Assembly (NCBI GenBank): GCA_020638455.1
Contig: JACKIK010000002.1
Coordinates: forward strand, 558,001-622,000
DNA from: Hyphomonas sp.
Lineage (GTDB): Bacteria; Pseudomonadota; Alphaproteobacteria; Caulobacterales; Hyphomonadaceae
Direction of reading: 5' to 3'
DNA length: 64,000 nucleotides
Positions 8,574-16,258 of the stretch are shown one piece after another. The number at the start of each line of letters is the position of its first letter. The stretch's first letter is position 1. A model generated the notes under the pieces. The model worked only from the letters and a program-made list of their open reading frames with translations. It was not told the DNA's origin and searched no databases. The position numbers and the translations under genes are program-made.

Positions 8574-9724
8574 TCGCTGCGAATCCCGCGCCTGGTTTCA
8601 AGGTACGTCGCGAAGCTGGCCAGCCAGTGACTGCCGGCATAGTGCGCATCGCTCACGGCCGCGACGCCGGTTTCCTTGTGTCGCGCAGCAGCGGCCAGCA
8701 GTGCGGCCCTGCGGCGATCGTCCGATGGCAGGACCGATGCGATGCCTTCAAGCGCCCACGCCCGCGAGAGGTTAAGCCCATCAAGGTGAACCAGCTTGCC
8801 ATCCGATGCGTCCCGCACGATTCCGGGTTCCAGCCAGTTTGCGCTGCCGTCGAGCGGGATCTGCGGGAGGAAAGTCGTCAGCCAGGCCGCAAATTCGTCC
8901 TGCTCCATGACGCGGCGCATCAGGTCCGCTTCCATGAGGCAGGGTGACAGGAAGTCCTCTCCCGATGGCTCGTAGGACAGCGGGCAGTTTACGTCATGCT
9001 CGTGGAACTCGCGCGCCTTCTGTGCGATCAGGCTGTGGAACTCCGGCCGGTTCGCCGTGTCGGCCCAATCGAGCATCAGGCCGAATGCAAAGGCCGTCTG
9101 GTTGTGGGTTCCGATGCGGATCGGATACGCCAGCTTGCCGAGCCAGGCCGATGTATTGGCCTCGATCAGGTCTTCCAGCGGCGAGAGCGTCTTTACCCAT
9201 TCTGCCGCTTCGGGGAATTTCGCTTCGCGGAGCTCCGTCATCAGCTGCAGGAACCAGGCCTGGCCATACGGGCGCTCAAAGCTCGCCCTGTCGTCTCCCT
9301 GAAAATAGGCAAGTTCGCCAGCGATGTTTTCCGGCGTGAAACTCTGCGACAGCGCGGCAATAATCGCATCGTGATACGGCGTCTCGGGATCGGTGTTCAG
9401 GATGCGCACCAGCAGCCAGTGGCCGTGCACCGAGGAATGCCAGTCAAAGCAGCCGTGGAATGCCGGGTAGAGATCGCGCGGCGGCGCGACATCCGCATCG
9501 GAGTTCAGCACATGGCTGATCTTGTTCGGGTATTCCTTATGCACGCAGGCGAGCGCAAGGCGCGCAAACCGGTCCGTAACTACCCCTTCCCGGGGCTCCG
9601 GCAGGCTGGCGAGCGGGTCGGGCGCGGTCTGGGGGCTCTCGATCATCGGCGGTGGAGCTTGCGAAGGGGAACACGACGCCACGAGTATTGCGGCCAATGC
9701 CGCTGCGACCGTCGAAACCTTCAT
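8570..9724 (-). CDS. DUF2891 family lipoprotein
   Basis: This 384-residue protein of unknown function begins with a lipoprotein signal whose lipobox is VASC (Cys18), followed by a proline-rich linker, so it is probably anchored in a membrane facing the periplasm. The body has DUF2891 features: ACVHKEYPN, HGCFDWHSSVHGHW near residue 90, YGQAWFLQL, and the late DAHYAGSHWLASFA. The repeated conserved His, Trp and Tyr residues suggest an alpha-toroid enzyme, but no activity is established. ATG at 9724 is preceded by AGGGAG. It is the first gene of the 5-oxoprolinase chain and overlaps the transporter by ATGA. I recall DUF2891 genes near pyroglutamate genes in other bacteria, which would fit a periplasmic step on pyroglutamyl substrates, but this is inference. 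Confidence 0.8.
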   Translation of the reverse strand: MKVSTVAAALAAILVASCSPSQAPPPMIESPQTAPDPLASLPEPREGVVTDRFARLALACVHKEYPNKISHVLNSDADVAPPRDLYPAFHGCFDWHSSVHGHWLLVRILNTDPETPYHDAIIAALSQSFTPENIAGELAYFQGDDRASFERPYGQAWFLQLMTELREAKFPEAAEWVKTLSPLEDLIEANTSAWLGKLAYPIRIGTHNQTAFAFGLMLDWADTANRPEFHSLIAQKAREFHEHDVNCPLSYEPSGEDFLSPCLMEADLMRRVMEQDEFAAWLTTFLPQIPLDGSANWLEPGIVRDASDGKLVHLDGLNLSRAWALEGIASVLPSDDRRRAALLAAAARHKETGVAAVSDAHYAGSHWLASFATYLETRRGIRSE

Positions 9725-9800
9725 GTGCAACTCCCTGCCTGACCCTGAAATCATTGGGTATCAGGCGCCGGCGCATGAAGGCAAGCGCGCCGCTGCGGCG

Positions 9801-11216
9801 TCAGACGTGCAGCACCCGCCCTTCCGCGTCGAGGACCGCCTCGTGCATCATTTCCGACAGCGTCGGGTGCGGGAAGATGGTGTGGGCGAGGTCCTGCTCG
9901 GTCAGCTCGCCCTGCCGGGCGATGACATAGCCCTGGATCAGTTCGGTCACTTCGGCACCGATCATGTGCGCGCCCAAGAGTTCGCCGGTCTTCTTGTCGA
10001 AGATCGTCTTCACCATGCCGTCCGGCGCGCCGAGGGCGATGGCCTTGCCGTTGCCGATGAAGGGGAAGCGGCCGACCTTCACGTCATAGCCCTTTTCCTT
10101 CGCTGCCTTCTCGGTGAGGCCGACGCTTGCGACCTGCGGATGCGAATAGGTGCAGCCTGGGATGTTCGAATTGTCGAAGGGTTCTGCATGGTTCTTGCCC
10201 ATGATGCCCTCGACGCAGACAACGCCTTCATGGCTTGCCTTGTGCGCCAGCCAGGGCGGGCCGGTGAGGTCACCGATGGCATAGAGGCCGGGCACGCCGG
10301 TGCGGCCGAAGCCGTCGACGGTGACGTGTGTCTTCTCCACCTTCACGCCGAGCGCTTCGAGGCCGAGATTCTCGACATTCCCGACGATGCCGACGGCGAG
10401 GATCGCGCGGTCGAATTCCTGCGTCTCTTTCTTGCCGGACTTGTCGGTGATCTCGGCGGTGACCGTGGATTTGCCGGCCTTGAGGTTTGCGACCTGTGCG
10501 CCGCTGACGATCTTGAGGCCCTGTTTCTTGAATTCTTTTTCCGCGAACTTCGAGATTTCCTCGTCCTCGACGGGGAGGATACGGTCCATGACTTCGACGA
10601 CCGTCACGTCTGCGCCAAGCTCGTTGTAGAAGCTCGCGAATTCGATCCCGATGGCGCCGGAGCCGATGACGAGAAGACGTTTCGGCATGACGTCGGGCGT
10701 CATGGCTTCGCGATAGGTCCAAACGAGCTTGCCGTCAGCGACGAGGCCCGCCTGTGGGATATCCCGCGCGCGCGCGCCGGTGGCGAGGATGACGTGCTTG
10801 GCCTGATGGGCGCTGTCCTTGCCGTCCTTGCCCTTGACGATGACTTTCGGTGCGGGCGCGCCCTTTTCGAGGCGCGCGGTGCCTTCGATCACGTCGATCT
10901 TGTTCTTTTTCATCAGGAATTTGACGCCGTTCGACAGCTGGCTGGCGACGCCGCGCGAGCGCTTCACCACTGCGTCGAGGTCGAAATCCGCCTTGTCGAT
11001 CTTCAGGCCGAAGTCTTTCGCGTGCTTCGCGACGTAGAGAACTTCGGCGGAGCGGAGCAGCGCCTTGGTGGGGATACAGCCCCAGTTGAGACAGATGCCG
11101 CCGAGGGCATCGCGCTCGACGATGGCCGTCTTCATGCCCAGCTGGGTCGCCCGGATCGCGGTGACGTAGCCGCCGGGGCCGGAGCCGATGACGATGAGGT
11201 CGTATTGGGTGCTCAT
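9801..11216 (-). CDS. lpdA: dihydrolipoyl dehydrogenase (E3)
   Basis: E3 reoxidises the dihydrolipoyl arms of 2-oxoacid dehydrogenase complexes, passing electrons to NAD through FAD and a redox disulfide. The 471-residue product has the FAD-binding GSGPGGYVTAIRA near residue 12, the redox-active CLNWGC motif near residue 43, a second nucleotide-binding GSGAIGIEFA and the C-terminal HPTLSEMMHEAV with the catalytic His-Glu pair. It lies 15 bases downstream of pdhC, so it is the E3 of the pyruvate dehydrogenase complex, though it may also serve 2-oxoglutarate dehydrogenase. Confidence 0.96.
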   Translation of the reverse strand: MSTQYDLIVIGSGPGGYVTAIRATQLGMKTAIVERDALGGICLNWGCIPTKALLRSAEVLYVAKHAKDFGLKIDKADFDLDAVVKRSRGVASQLSNGVKFLMKKNKIDVIEGTARLEKGAPAPKVIVKGKDGKDSAHQAKHVILATGARARDIPQAGLVADGKLVWTYREAMTPDVMPKRLLVIGSGAIGIEFASFYNELGADVTVVEVMDRILPVEDEEISKFAEKEFKKQGLKIVSGAQVANLKAGKSTVTAEITDKSGKKETQEFDRAILAVGIVGNVENLGLEALGVKVEKTHVTVDGFGRTGVPGLYAIGDLTGPPWLAHKASHEGVVCVEGIMGKNHAEPFDNSNIPGCTYSHPQVASVGLTEKAAKEKGYDVKVGRFPFIGNGKAIALGAPDGMVKTIFDKKTGELLGAHMIGAEVTELIQGYVIARQGELTEQDLAHTIFPHPTLSEMMHEAVLDAEGRVLHV

Positions 11217-11231
11217 GGACTTCCTTCCGGC

Positions 11232-12557
11232 CTAGAGAAGCATCGCTTCGGGCGTTTCGACGTAGCGTTTGAAGGCTTGAAGCCATTTCGCGCCTTCTGC
11301 ACCGCCTATTACACGATGGTCGCAGGTGAGCGTGACGCTCATGACCGTGGCGGCGACGATGTTGTTCTTGGCGTCGACCACGGCACGCTTCTCGCCGGCT
11401 CCGACGGAGAGGATCATGCCTTCGGGCGGGTTGATGATCGAGGCGAAGTTGCGGATGCCGAACATGCCGAGGTTCGAGATGCTGAAGGTGCCGCCGGAAT
11501 ATTCCTGCGGCTTCAGTTTCCGGTCCCGGGCGCGGCTCGCCAGATCTTTCATTTCCTTCGAGATTTCAGCGAGGCCCTTGGTCTCTGCCTCGAAGATGAC
11601 GGGCGTGATGAGCCCGCCGTCGATGGCCACGGCGACCGAAACATTGGCGTGCTTGTGGTAGGCGATGCCCTTGTCCGTGTAGCTGGCATTGCAGTCGGGT
11701 TCGTCCATCAGGGCGAGGGCGGCGGCCTTGATCAGCATGTCGTTGACAGACACCTTCACGCCGCCAGATGCTGCTGCATTTATTGCAGTTCGTGACGCAA
11801 GCAGGCGATCGAGTTCGAGGTCGATGGTGAGCGGAAAGTGCGGCACCTGCATGAAGCTGGTGGTAAGACGCTTGGCGACCGTCTTGCGCATGCCGTCGAG
11901 CGGCTTCAGCTCGTAGCTGTCGGGCGCGTAGACGCGATCGTCCAGGATTTGCGGCAGGATGAGACCGTCGGGCTGGGCCGGCGCTGCAGCGGCTGCTGCA
12001 GGTGCGGCCCCTGGCTTCGCGGCTTCGATATCGCGCTTGATTATGCGCCCGCGGGGGCCGGTGCCTGCGATTGCTGCGAGGTCGATACCCTTCATCGAGG
12101 CGATGCGGCGGGCGAGCGGGCTTGCCTTGATGCGTCCACCGGCAGCGTTCGCGGACGGCAATGGCGTGTCAGCACGCGTGACCGTGGTGACGGTTTGCGT
12201 GATCGCAGGTGACTGGACTGTCGGCGACGGTGATCCTGCGGCTGGTTTCGGTGGCGCATCGGCCGGCTTCGGCGCGGCACCCGATGGCGGCGCCTTGACC
12301 GAAGATGCGTCCTCGCCCTCCTCCGCCAGGACGGCGATCACGGCGTTGACCTTCACACCCTCCGTGCCGGCCGGCACGAGGAGTTTCGCAACCGTACCTT
12401 CATCGACGGCCTCGACTTCCATTGTGGCCTTGTCGGTTTCGATCTCGGCGATGATGTCGCCGGAGGAGATCGTGTCCCCTTCCTTGACCAGCCATTTGGA
12501 CAGCGTGCCTTCTTCCATCGTGGGAGAGAGCGCCGGCATGGTGATGTTAATGGACAT
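11232..12557 (-). CDS. pdhC: pyruvate dehydrogenase E2, dihydrolipoamide acetyltransferase
   Basis: E2 is the core of the PDH complex and transfers acetyl groups to CoA. The 441 residues comprise one lipoyl domain (1-87, lipoyl lysine in ETDKATM at Lys43), an Ala/Pro-rich linker, a peripheral subunit-binding domain (ASPLARRIASMKGIDLAAI to GPRGRIIKRDIE) and the catalytic domain ending with the active-site TCDHRVIGGAEG. The ATG at 12557 overlaps the stop of the upstream unrecognised gene by one base (TAATG). The lipoyl domain is about 83% identical to that at the start of PdhB. Confidence 0.96.
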   Translation of the reverse strand: MSINITMPALSPTMEEGTLSKWLVKEGDTISSGDIIAEIETDKATMEVEAVDEGTVAKLLVPAGTEGVKVNAVIAVLAEEGEDASSVKAPPSGAAPKPADAPPKPAAGSPSPTVQSPAITQTVTTVTRADTPLPSANAAGGRIKASPLARRIASMKGIDLAAIAGTGPRGRIIKRDIEAAKPGAAPAAAAAAPAQPDGLILPQILDDRVYAPDSYELKPLDGMRKTVAKRLTTSFMQVPHFPLTIDLELDRLLASRTAINAAASGGVKVSVNDMLIKAAALALMDEPDCNASYTDKGIAYHKHANVSVAVAIDGGLITPVIFEAETKGLAEISKEMKDLASRARDRKLKPQEYSGGTFSISNLGMFGIRNFASIINPPEGMILSVGAGEKRAVVDAKNNIVAATVMSVTLTCDHRVIGGAEGAKWLQAFKRYVETPEAMLL

Positions 12558-12964
12558 TACGCCTGCTCCATAATGACTGGCGCGGAAACTGCGATCACGT
12601 GAACAGAGGCATCTTCCGTAAACAGCGCCCAATGACTTATGTCTTTTTCCCAAGTTTCAAAGACGCCCTCGTACTGAGACCATTGTCTGATCCATGGGGA
12701 ATTCTCGATCTTCCACGCGAGCTGCCGAGTAGGGAATATCCCCAACTTCAATTCGCCCAGGCAATTGGATTCCGGCCCGAGTATCTGAAAGCCCATCGCG
12801 AAATCCCAGGATACCTGAACCTGCTTCCGGTCACTTTCAACGGTACCAGTTGCGATGCAATTCACCGCGCCAAGCACCCAGTTCGCGTGAATGAGTTCGC
12901 GCGCATCCATAACGAGCAGAGGATTCTCAATTGCGCTAGGTCGCGCATCCGTCCAATCAAACAT
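12557..12964 (-). CDS. unrecognised 135-aa protein inserted between pdhB and pdhC
   Basis: I do not recognise this family. The protein is soluble-looking, acidic, without signal peptide or membrane helix, and unusually rich in tryptophan (about eight, including NSPWIRQWSQYEG and TWEKDISHWALF), with two cysteines. Its C-terminal strand-like VHVIAVSAPVIM suggests a beta-rich domain. The ATG at 12964 lies 8 bases inside the pdhB 3' end, and its TAA overlaps the pdhC ATG, so it appears to be translated as part of the PDH operon. By hand count, 12601-12960 is about 53% G+C against roughly two thirds in pdhB next to it, which suggests recent acquisition. It could be an immunity-type or regulatory protein, but nothing in the sequence proves that. 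Confidence 0.75.
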   Translation of the reverse strand: MFDWTDARPSAIENPLLVMDARELIHANWVLGAVNCIATGTVESDRKQVQVSWDFAMGFQILGPESNCLGELKLGIFPTRQLAWKIENSPWIRQWSQYEGVFETWEKDISHWALFTEDASVHVIAVSAPVIMEQA

Positions 12965-14336
12965 AACACACCCTCAGTGCCGCTTCGACGATGTGGTCGG
13001 CGTTCGGCAGGCTCAGGGCTTCGAGGTTGGCGGCGTAGGGCAGCGGCACGTCTTTCTGGTGCACGCGGGCCGGCGGCGCATCGAGATAGTCGAAAGCCTC
13101 GGCAGTGACCGTGGCTGCGATCTCCGCGCCGACGCCCATGAAGCGCCAGCCTTCCTCGCAGCAGACGATGCGGTTCGTCTTCTTCACGCTTTCGACCACG
13201 GTATCCGTGTCAAGCGGGCGGATGGTGCGGAGGTCGATCACCTCTGCGCTGATCCCCTGCCCGGCCAGCGTCTCGGCAGCTTGCAGGGCAAAGCCGACCA
13301 TGCGGGAGTGCGCGACGAGCGTGACGTCCGTGCCCTGACGTTTGACCGCAGCCTTGCCGATGGGAAGGACATGATCCTCGATGTCCGGCACCGGGAAGGT
13401 GGTTCCGTAGAGAAGCTCGTGCTCAAGGAAGATGACCGGGTTCGGGTCGCGGATGGCGGCCTTCAGCAGGCCCTTGGCGTCGGCGGCGTCATAAGGCGCG
13501 ATGACTTTCAGGCCCGGTATGTGGCCATACCAGGAGCTGTAGTCCTGGCTGTGCTGGGCCGCTACGCGCGAGGCCGCGCCGTTCGGACCGCGGAACACGA
13601 TGGGGCAGCCCATCTGGCCGCCCGACATGTAGAGCGTCTTTGCGGCAGAGTTCACGATCTGGTCGATGGCCTGCATGGCGAAGTTGAAGGTCATGAATTC
13701 GACAATGGGCCGCAGGCCGGCAAAGGCCGCACCGACGCCGAGACCGGCGAAGCCATGCTCCGTGATCGGCGTATCGACCACGCGGCGGTCGCCGAACTCC
13801 TGCAGCAGCTCGCGGGAAACCTTGTAGGCGCCCTGGTATTGCGCAACTTCCTCGCCCATCAGGAAGACGCGGTCGTCGCGGCGCATTTCCTCGGCCATGG
13901 CATCGCGCAGGGCGTCGCGGACCGTTGTTTCCGTGTAGGTCGTGCCCTCCGGAATGGAGGGGTCGGAGAGCACTTCCGCGCGCGGCGCGTCCGGCGCAGC
14001 GTGTGTGGCGACCGATGCCTCTTCGGCCAAGGCAGCCGGTGCAGGCGCTTGGTCGCCATTGGCCTTCTTCGCCGTCACGCTGCCGGCATCCTCGCCGTCT
14101 TCGGCAAGCACGGCGATGACTTCATTGACCTTCACGCCCTCCGTGCCTGCGGGCACGAGAATGCGGGCGAGAATGCCTTCGTCCACCGCCTCAACTTCCA
14201 TCGTCGCCTTGTCGGTTTCGATCTCGGCAATGATGTCGCCGGAGGAGACCTTGTCGCCCTCCTGCTTCAGCCATTTGGCAAGGGTGCCCTCCTCCATGGT
14301 GGGAGAAAGGGCGGGCATGAGGATATCAACTGACAT
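12957..14336 (-). CDS. pdhB: pyruvate dehydrogenase E1 beta with N-terminal lipoyl domain
   Basis: This subunit forms the thiamine-diphosphate E1 heterotetramer with PdhA and decarboxylates pyruvate. The 459-residue product has an extra lipoyl domain (residues 1-87, lipoyl lysine at Lys43) joined by an Ala-rich linker to a normal E1-beta body starting near residue 140 (DALRDAMAEEMRRDDRVFLMGEEV), ending with the transketolase C-terminal domain. The lipoylated E1-beta is characteristic of alphaproteobacterial PDH. The ATG at 14336 makes a TGATG overlap with the MAPEG gene; the reading frame also has a TTG one codon upstream that I did not use. Confidence 0.96.
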   Translation of the reverse strand: MSVDILMPALSPTMEEGTLAKWLKQEGDKVSSGDIIAEIETDKATMEVEAVDEGILARILVPAGTEGVKVNEVIAVLAEDGEDAGSVTAKKANGDQAPAPAALAEEASVATHAAPDAPRAEVLSDPSIPEGTTYTETTVRDALRDAMAEEMRRDDRVFLMGEEVAQYQGAYKVSRELLQEFGDRRVVDTPITEHGFAGLGVGAAFAGLRPIVEFMTFNFAMQAIDQIVNSAAKTLYMSGGQMGCPIVFRGPNGAASRVAAQHSQDYSSWYGHIPGLKVIAPYDAADAKGLLKAAIRDPNPVIFLEHELLYGTTFPVPDIEDHVLPIGKAAVKRQGTDVTLVAHSRMVGFALQAAETLAGQGISAEVIDLRTIRPLDTDTVVESVKKTNRIVCCEEGWRFMGVGAEIAATVTAEAFDYLDAPPARVHQKDVPLPYAANLEALSLPNADHIVEAALRVCYV

Positions 14337-14740
14337 CAAGCGGCTCCGGAAAAAGGAAGGACCTGGAGGAAAATCATGACAAGGCCCACGACACCGACGC
14401 CCCAGACGAGGGAGCGGAGCACGGGGACGCCGAACCAGTAAAGCGGGGCATAGACGAGGCGGGCGAAGAAGAAGGTCATCGCGCCGTAGGCCGTCATCTC
14501 GTTGGACTTGCCGGTGACCGCGGCGATCAGCACGAGCGGCACGAACATGACCATCGACTCAATCATGTTGGCCGTGGCGCGCTTGGCACGGGCGAGCATG
14601 GGCGGAAGCCCGGAGATGTTATCACGCGGACCCATCATGTCTTTCAGGCTGAAGCTTCGCGAGCCGATGACAGACTCAGCCAGCAAATGCACGAAGAACA
14701 GCGCGACCGAGGCTGACAACCATGTCAGGTCTTCCGTCAT
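14336..14740 (-). CDS. MAPEG family membrane protein
   Basis: This 134-residue membrane protein has four predicted helices and the MAPEG (eicosanoid/glutathione metabolism) layout, with RAKRATANMIESMVMFVPLVL in the position of the family's E-x-x-x-x-N region and a hydrophobic C-terminal helix. Bacterial MAPEG proteins of this short type are poorly characterised; some have glutathione transferase or peroxidase activity. It sits between pdhA (72 bases away) and pdhB (one-base overlap), so it is co-transcribed with PDH, yet no link to pyruvate metabolism is known. Confidence 0.85.
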   Translation of the reverse strand: MTEDLTWLSASVALFFVHLLAESVIGSRSFSLKDMMGPRDNISGLPPMLARAKRATANMIESMVMFVPLVLIAAVTGKSNEMTAYGAMTFFFARLVYAPLYWFGVPVLRSLVWGVGVVGLVMIFLQVLPFSGAA

Positions 14741-14812
14741 CGGATCAATCCTCCCAGCAGCCCGTCAGCGGGCGAAATACGAATGCATCCGGAACCGGCC
14801 AGTTCCGGATGT

Positions 14813-15826
14813 TCAGGCGACTTCGGCGTCTTTCAGCACGTCTGTCCAGAGTTCCGACGGCTCGGGCTCCGGACTTTCCAGCGAGAAGTCGGCGGCGTGC
14901 TTGACGATGGCCTTGATCTCGTTGTCGATCTTCTTCAGCTCGTCCTCGGTGGCATGGCCCTGCTCGAGAATCTGGCCCTTCAGGCCGTCGATCGGGTCGT
15001 GGTGCGAACGGACATCGTCGACCTCTTCGCGCTTGCGGTATTTCGCCGGATCCGACATCGAATGCCCGCGATAGCGGTAGGTCTTCATTTCGAGGATATA
15101 CGGGCCCTTGCCGGAGCGGGCGTATTTCACGGCGCGTTCGCCGGCCTCGCGCACGGCCAGCACGTCCATGCCGTCAACTTCCTCGCCTTCGATCTCGAAC
15201 GAGATGCCGCGCTTGTAGAGTTCGGTTTCAGAGGCATGGCGCTCAACGCTCGTGCCCATGGCGTACATGTTGTTTTCGATCACGTAGATGACCGGCAGGT
15301 CCCACAGGGACGCCATGTTGAAGGACTCGTACACCTGGCCCTGGTTCGAGGCGCCATCACCGAAATACGCCACCGAGACATTGTCCGTGCCACGGTATTT
15401 GTTGGCGAAGCCGAGGCCCGTGCCGATCGGCACCTGCGCCCCGACGATACCATGGCCGCCGAAGAAGTTCTTTTCCTTCGAGAACATGTGCATGGAGCCG
15501 CCCTTGCCTTTCGACAGGCCGCCGATGCGCCCGGTGAGTTCGGCCATGACGCCGCCGGGGTCCATGCCGCAGGCGAGCATGTGGCCGTGGTCGCGATAGC
15601 CGGTGATGATCTGGTCGCCTTCCTTGAGGCAGGCCTGCATGCCAGTGACAACGGCTTCCTGGCCGATATAGAGGTGGCAGAAGCCCGCAATCTTGCCCAT
15701 GCCGTAGAGCTGGCCCGCTTTTTCCTCGAAGCGGCGAATGAGCAGCATCTCGCGGTAGAAGCGCAGCATGTCGGCCTGGGTGGCCTTGGCGGGTGCCTTT
15801 TTTGAACTCTTTGTTTTTGTTGCCAT
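14813..15826 (-). CDS. pdhA: pyruvate dehydrogenase E1 alpha
   Basis: PdhA is the alpha subunit of the thiamine-diphosphate E1 enzyme. The 337-residue product has a Lys/Ala-rich N-terminus, then RRFEEKAGQLYG and GFCHLYIGQEA, the thiamine diphosphate motif GDGASNQGQVYESFNMA near residue 180, and the regulatory-loop-like YRYRGHSMSDPAKYR. ATG at 15826 is preceded by AGGAG eight bases upstream, better than the in-frame upstream ATG. It is the first gene of the PDH block, 66 bases downstream of ftsB, and a plausible sigma-70 promoter lies in that gap. Confidence 0.96.
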   Translation of the reverse strand: MATKTKSSKKAPAKATQADMLRFYREMLLIRRFEEKAGQLYGMGKIAGFCHLYIGQEAVVTGMQACLKEGDQIITGYRDHGHMLACGMDPGGVMAELTGRIGGLSKGKGGSMHMFSKEKNFFGGHGIVGAQVPIGTGLGFANKYRGTDNVSVAYFGDGASNQGQVYESFNMASLWDLPVIYVIENNMYAMGTSVERHASETELYKRGISFEIEGEEVDGMDVLAVREAGERAVKYARSGKGPYILEMKTYRYRGHSMSDPAKYRKREEVDDVRSHHDPIDGLKGQILEQGHATEDELKKIDNEIKAIVKHAADFSLESPEPEPSELWTDVLKDAEVA

Positions 15827-15848
15827 TAGACGCTCCTGCCTTTCGGCG

Positions 15849-15877
15849 TTTATGTCGGCGCATTTCCGCAAGGGCAA
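15849..15877 (-). promoter_or_regulatory. possible sigma-70 promoter of pdhA
   Basis: On the minus strand a -35-like TTGCCC (15872-15877) and a -10-like CATAAA (15849-15854) are separated by 17 bases, each matching four of six consensus bases. Transcription would begin about 15 bases before the pdhA ATG, leaving just enough room for its AGGAG. This is weak evidence in a GC-rich genome. Confidence 0.3.
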
Positions 15878-15892
15878 GCCCGCGGAGCTATG

Positions 15893-16192
15893 TCATTTTG
15901 CAGAGGAGGTGTCCGACGTAAGCAGAACGACTTCGTCGGGATAGACAAAAGCGAGCTTTTCGCGGGCCAACGCCTCGACAAAATCCGGGTCAACGGAGCC
16001 CGGTGTCAGGCGGTGGATATCTGTGCGCAGCCGGTCGATTTCGCCGTTCAGCTGGGCCAGCTGTTCCTTGCGATCCTGCAGTTTTGTCTGCGCATCTGTC
16101 CAACGCCCGAGGCCCTGCTCCCCCGCAAAGGCGTGGTAGGCGAAATACAGGACCACCAGGCAGAGGCCGAGCGCTTCGAGTCGGGACGTCAT
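15893..16192 (-). CDS. ftsB: septum formation initiator (FtsB/DivIC family)
   Basis: This 99-residue protein has one N-terminal membrane helix (about residues 7-23), then a coiled-coil segment (KLQDRKEQLAQLNGEIDRLR) and a short C-terminal region with the conserved FVEALAREKLAFVYPDEVV. This is the FtsB/DivIC architecture, a component of the FtsQ-FtsL-FtsB divisome subcomplex. The position just downstream of eno is usual in proteobacteria. It is read in the same direction as eno and pdhA, with gaps of 66 bases on both sides. Confidence 0.92.
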   Translation of the reverse strand: MTSRLEALGLCLVVLYFAYHAFAGEQGLGRWTDAQTKLQDRKEQLAQLNGEIDRLRTDIHRLTPGSVDPDFVEALAREKLAFVYPDEVVLLTSDTSSAK

Positions 16193-16258
16193 GCGCTTTG
16201 GGTACTGCAGCTATGGTTAAGAGACGGTGACGATGGGCAGCCGGGCCGCCCATTCGCC

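Noticed and set aside
16233..16253. Hairpin ATGGGC/GCCCAT between eno and ftsB as a terminator
   Set aside because: Only six paired bases with a nine-base GC-rich loop and no T tract directly behind it on the minus strand.
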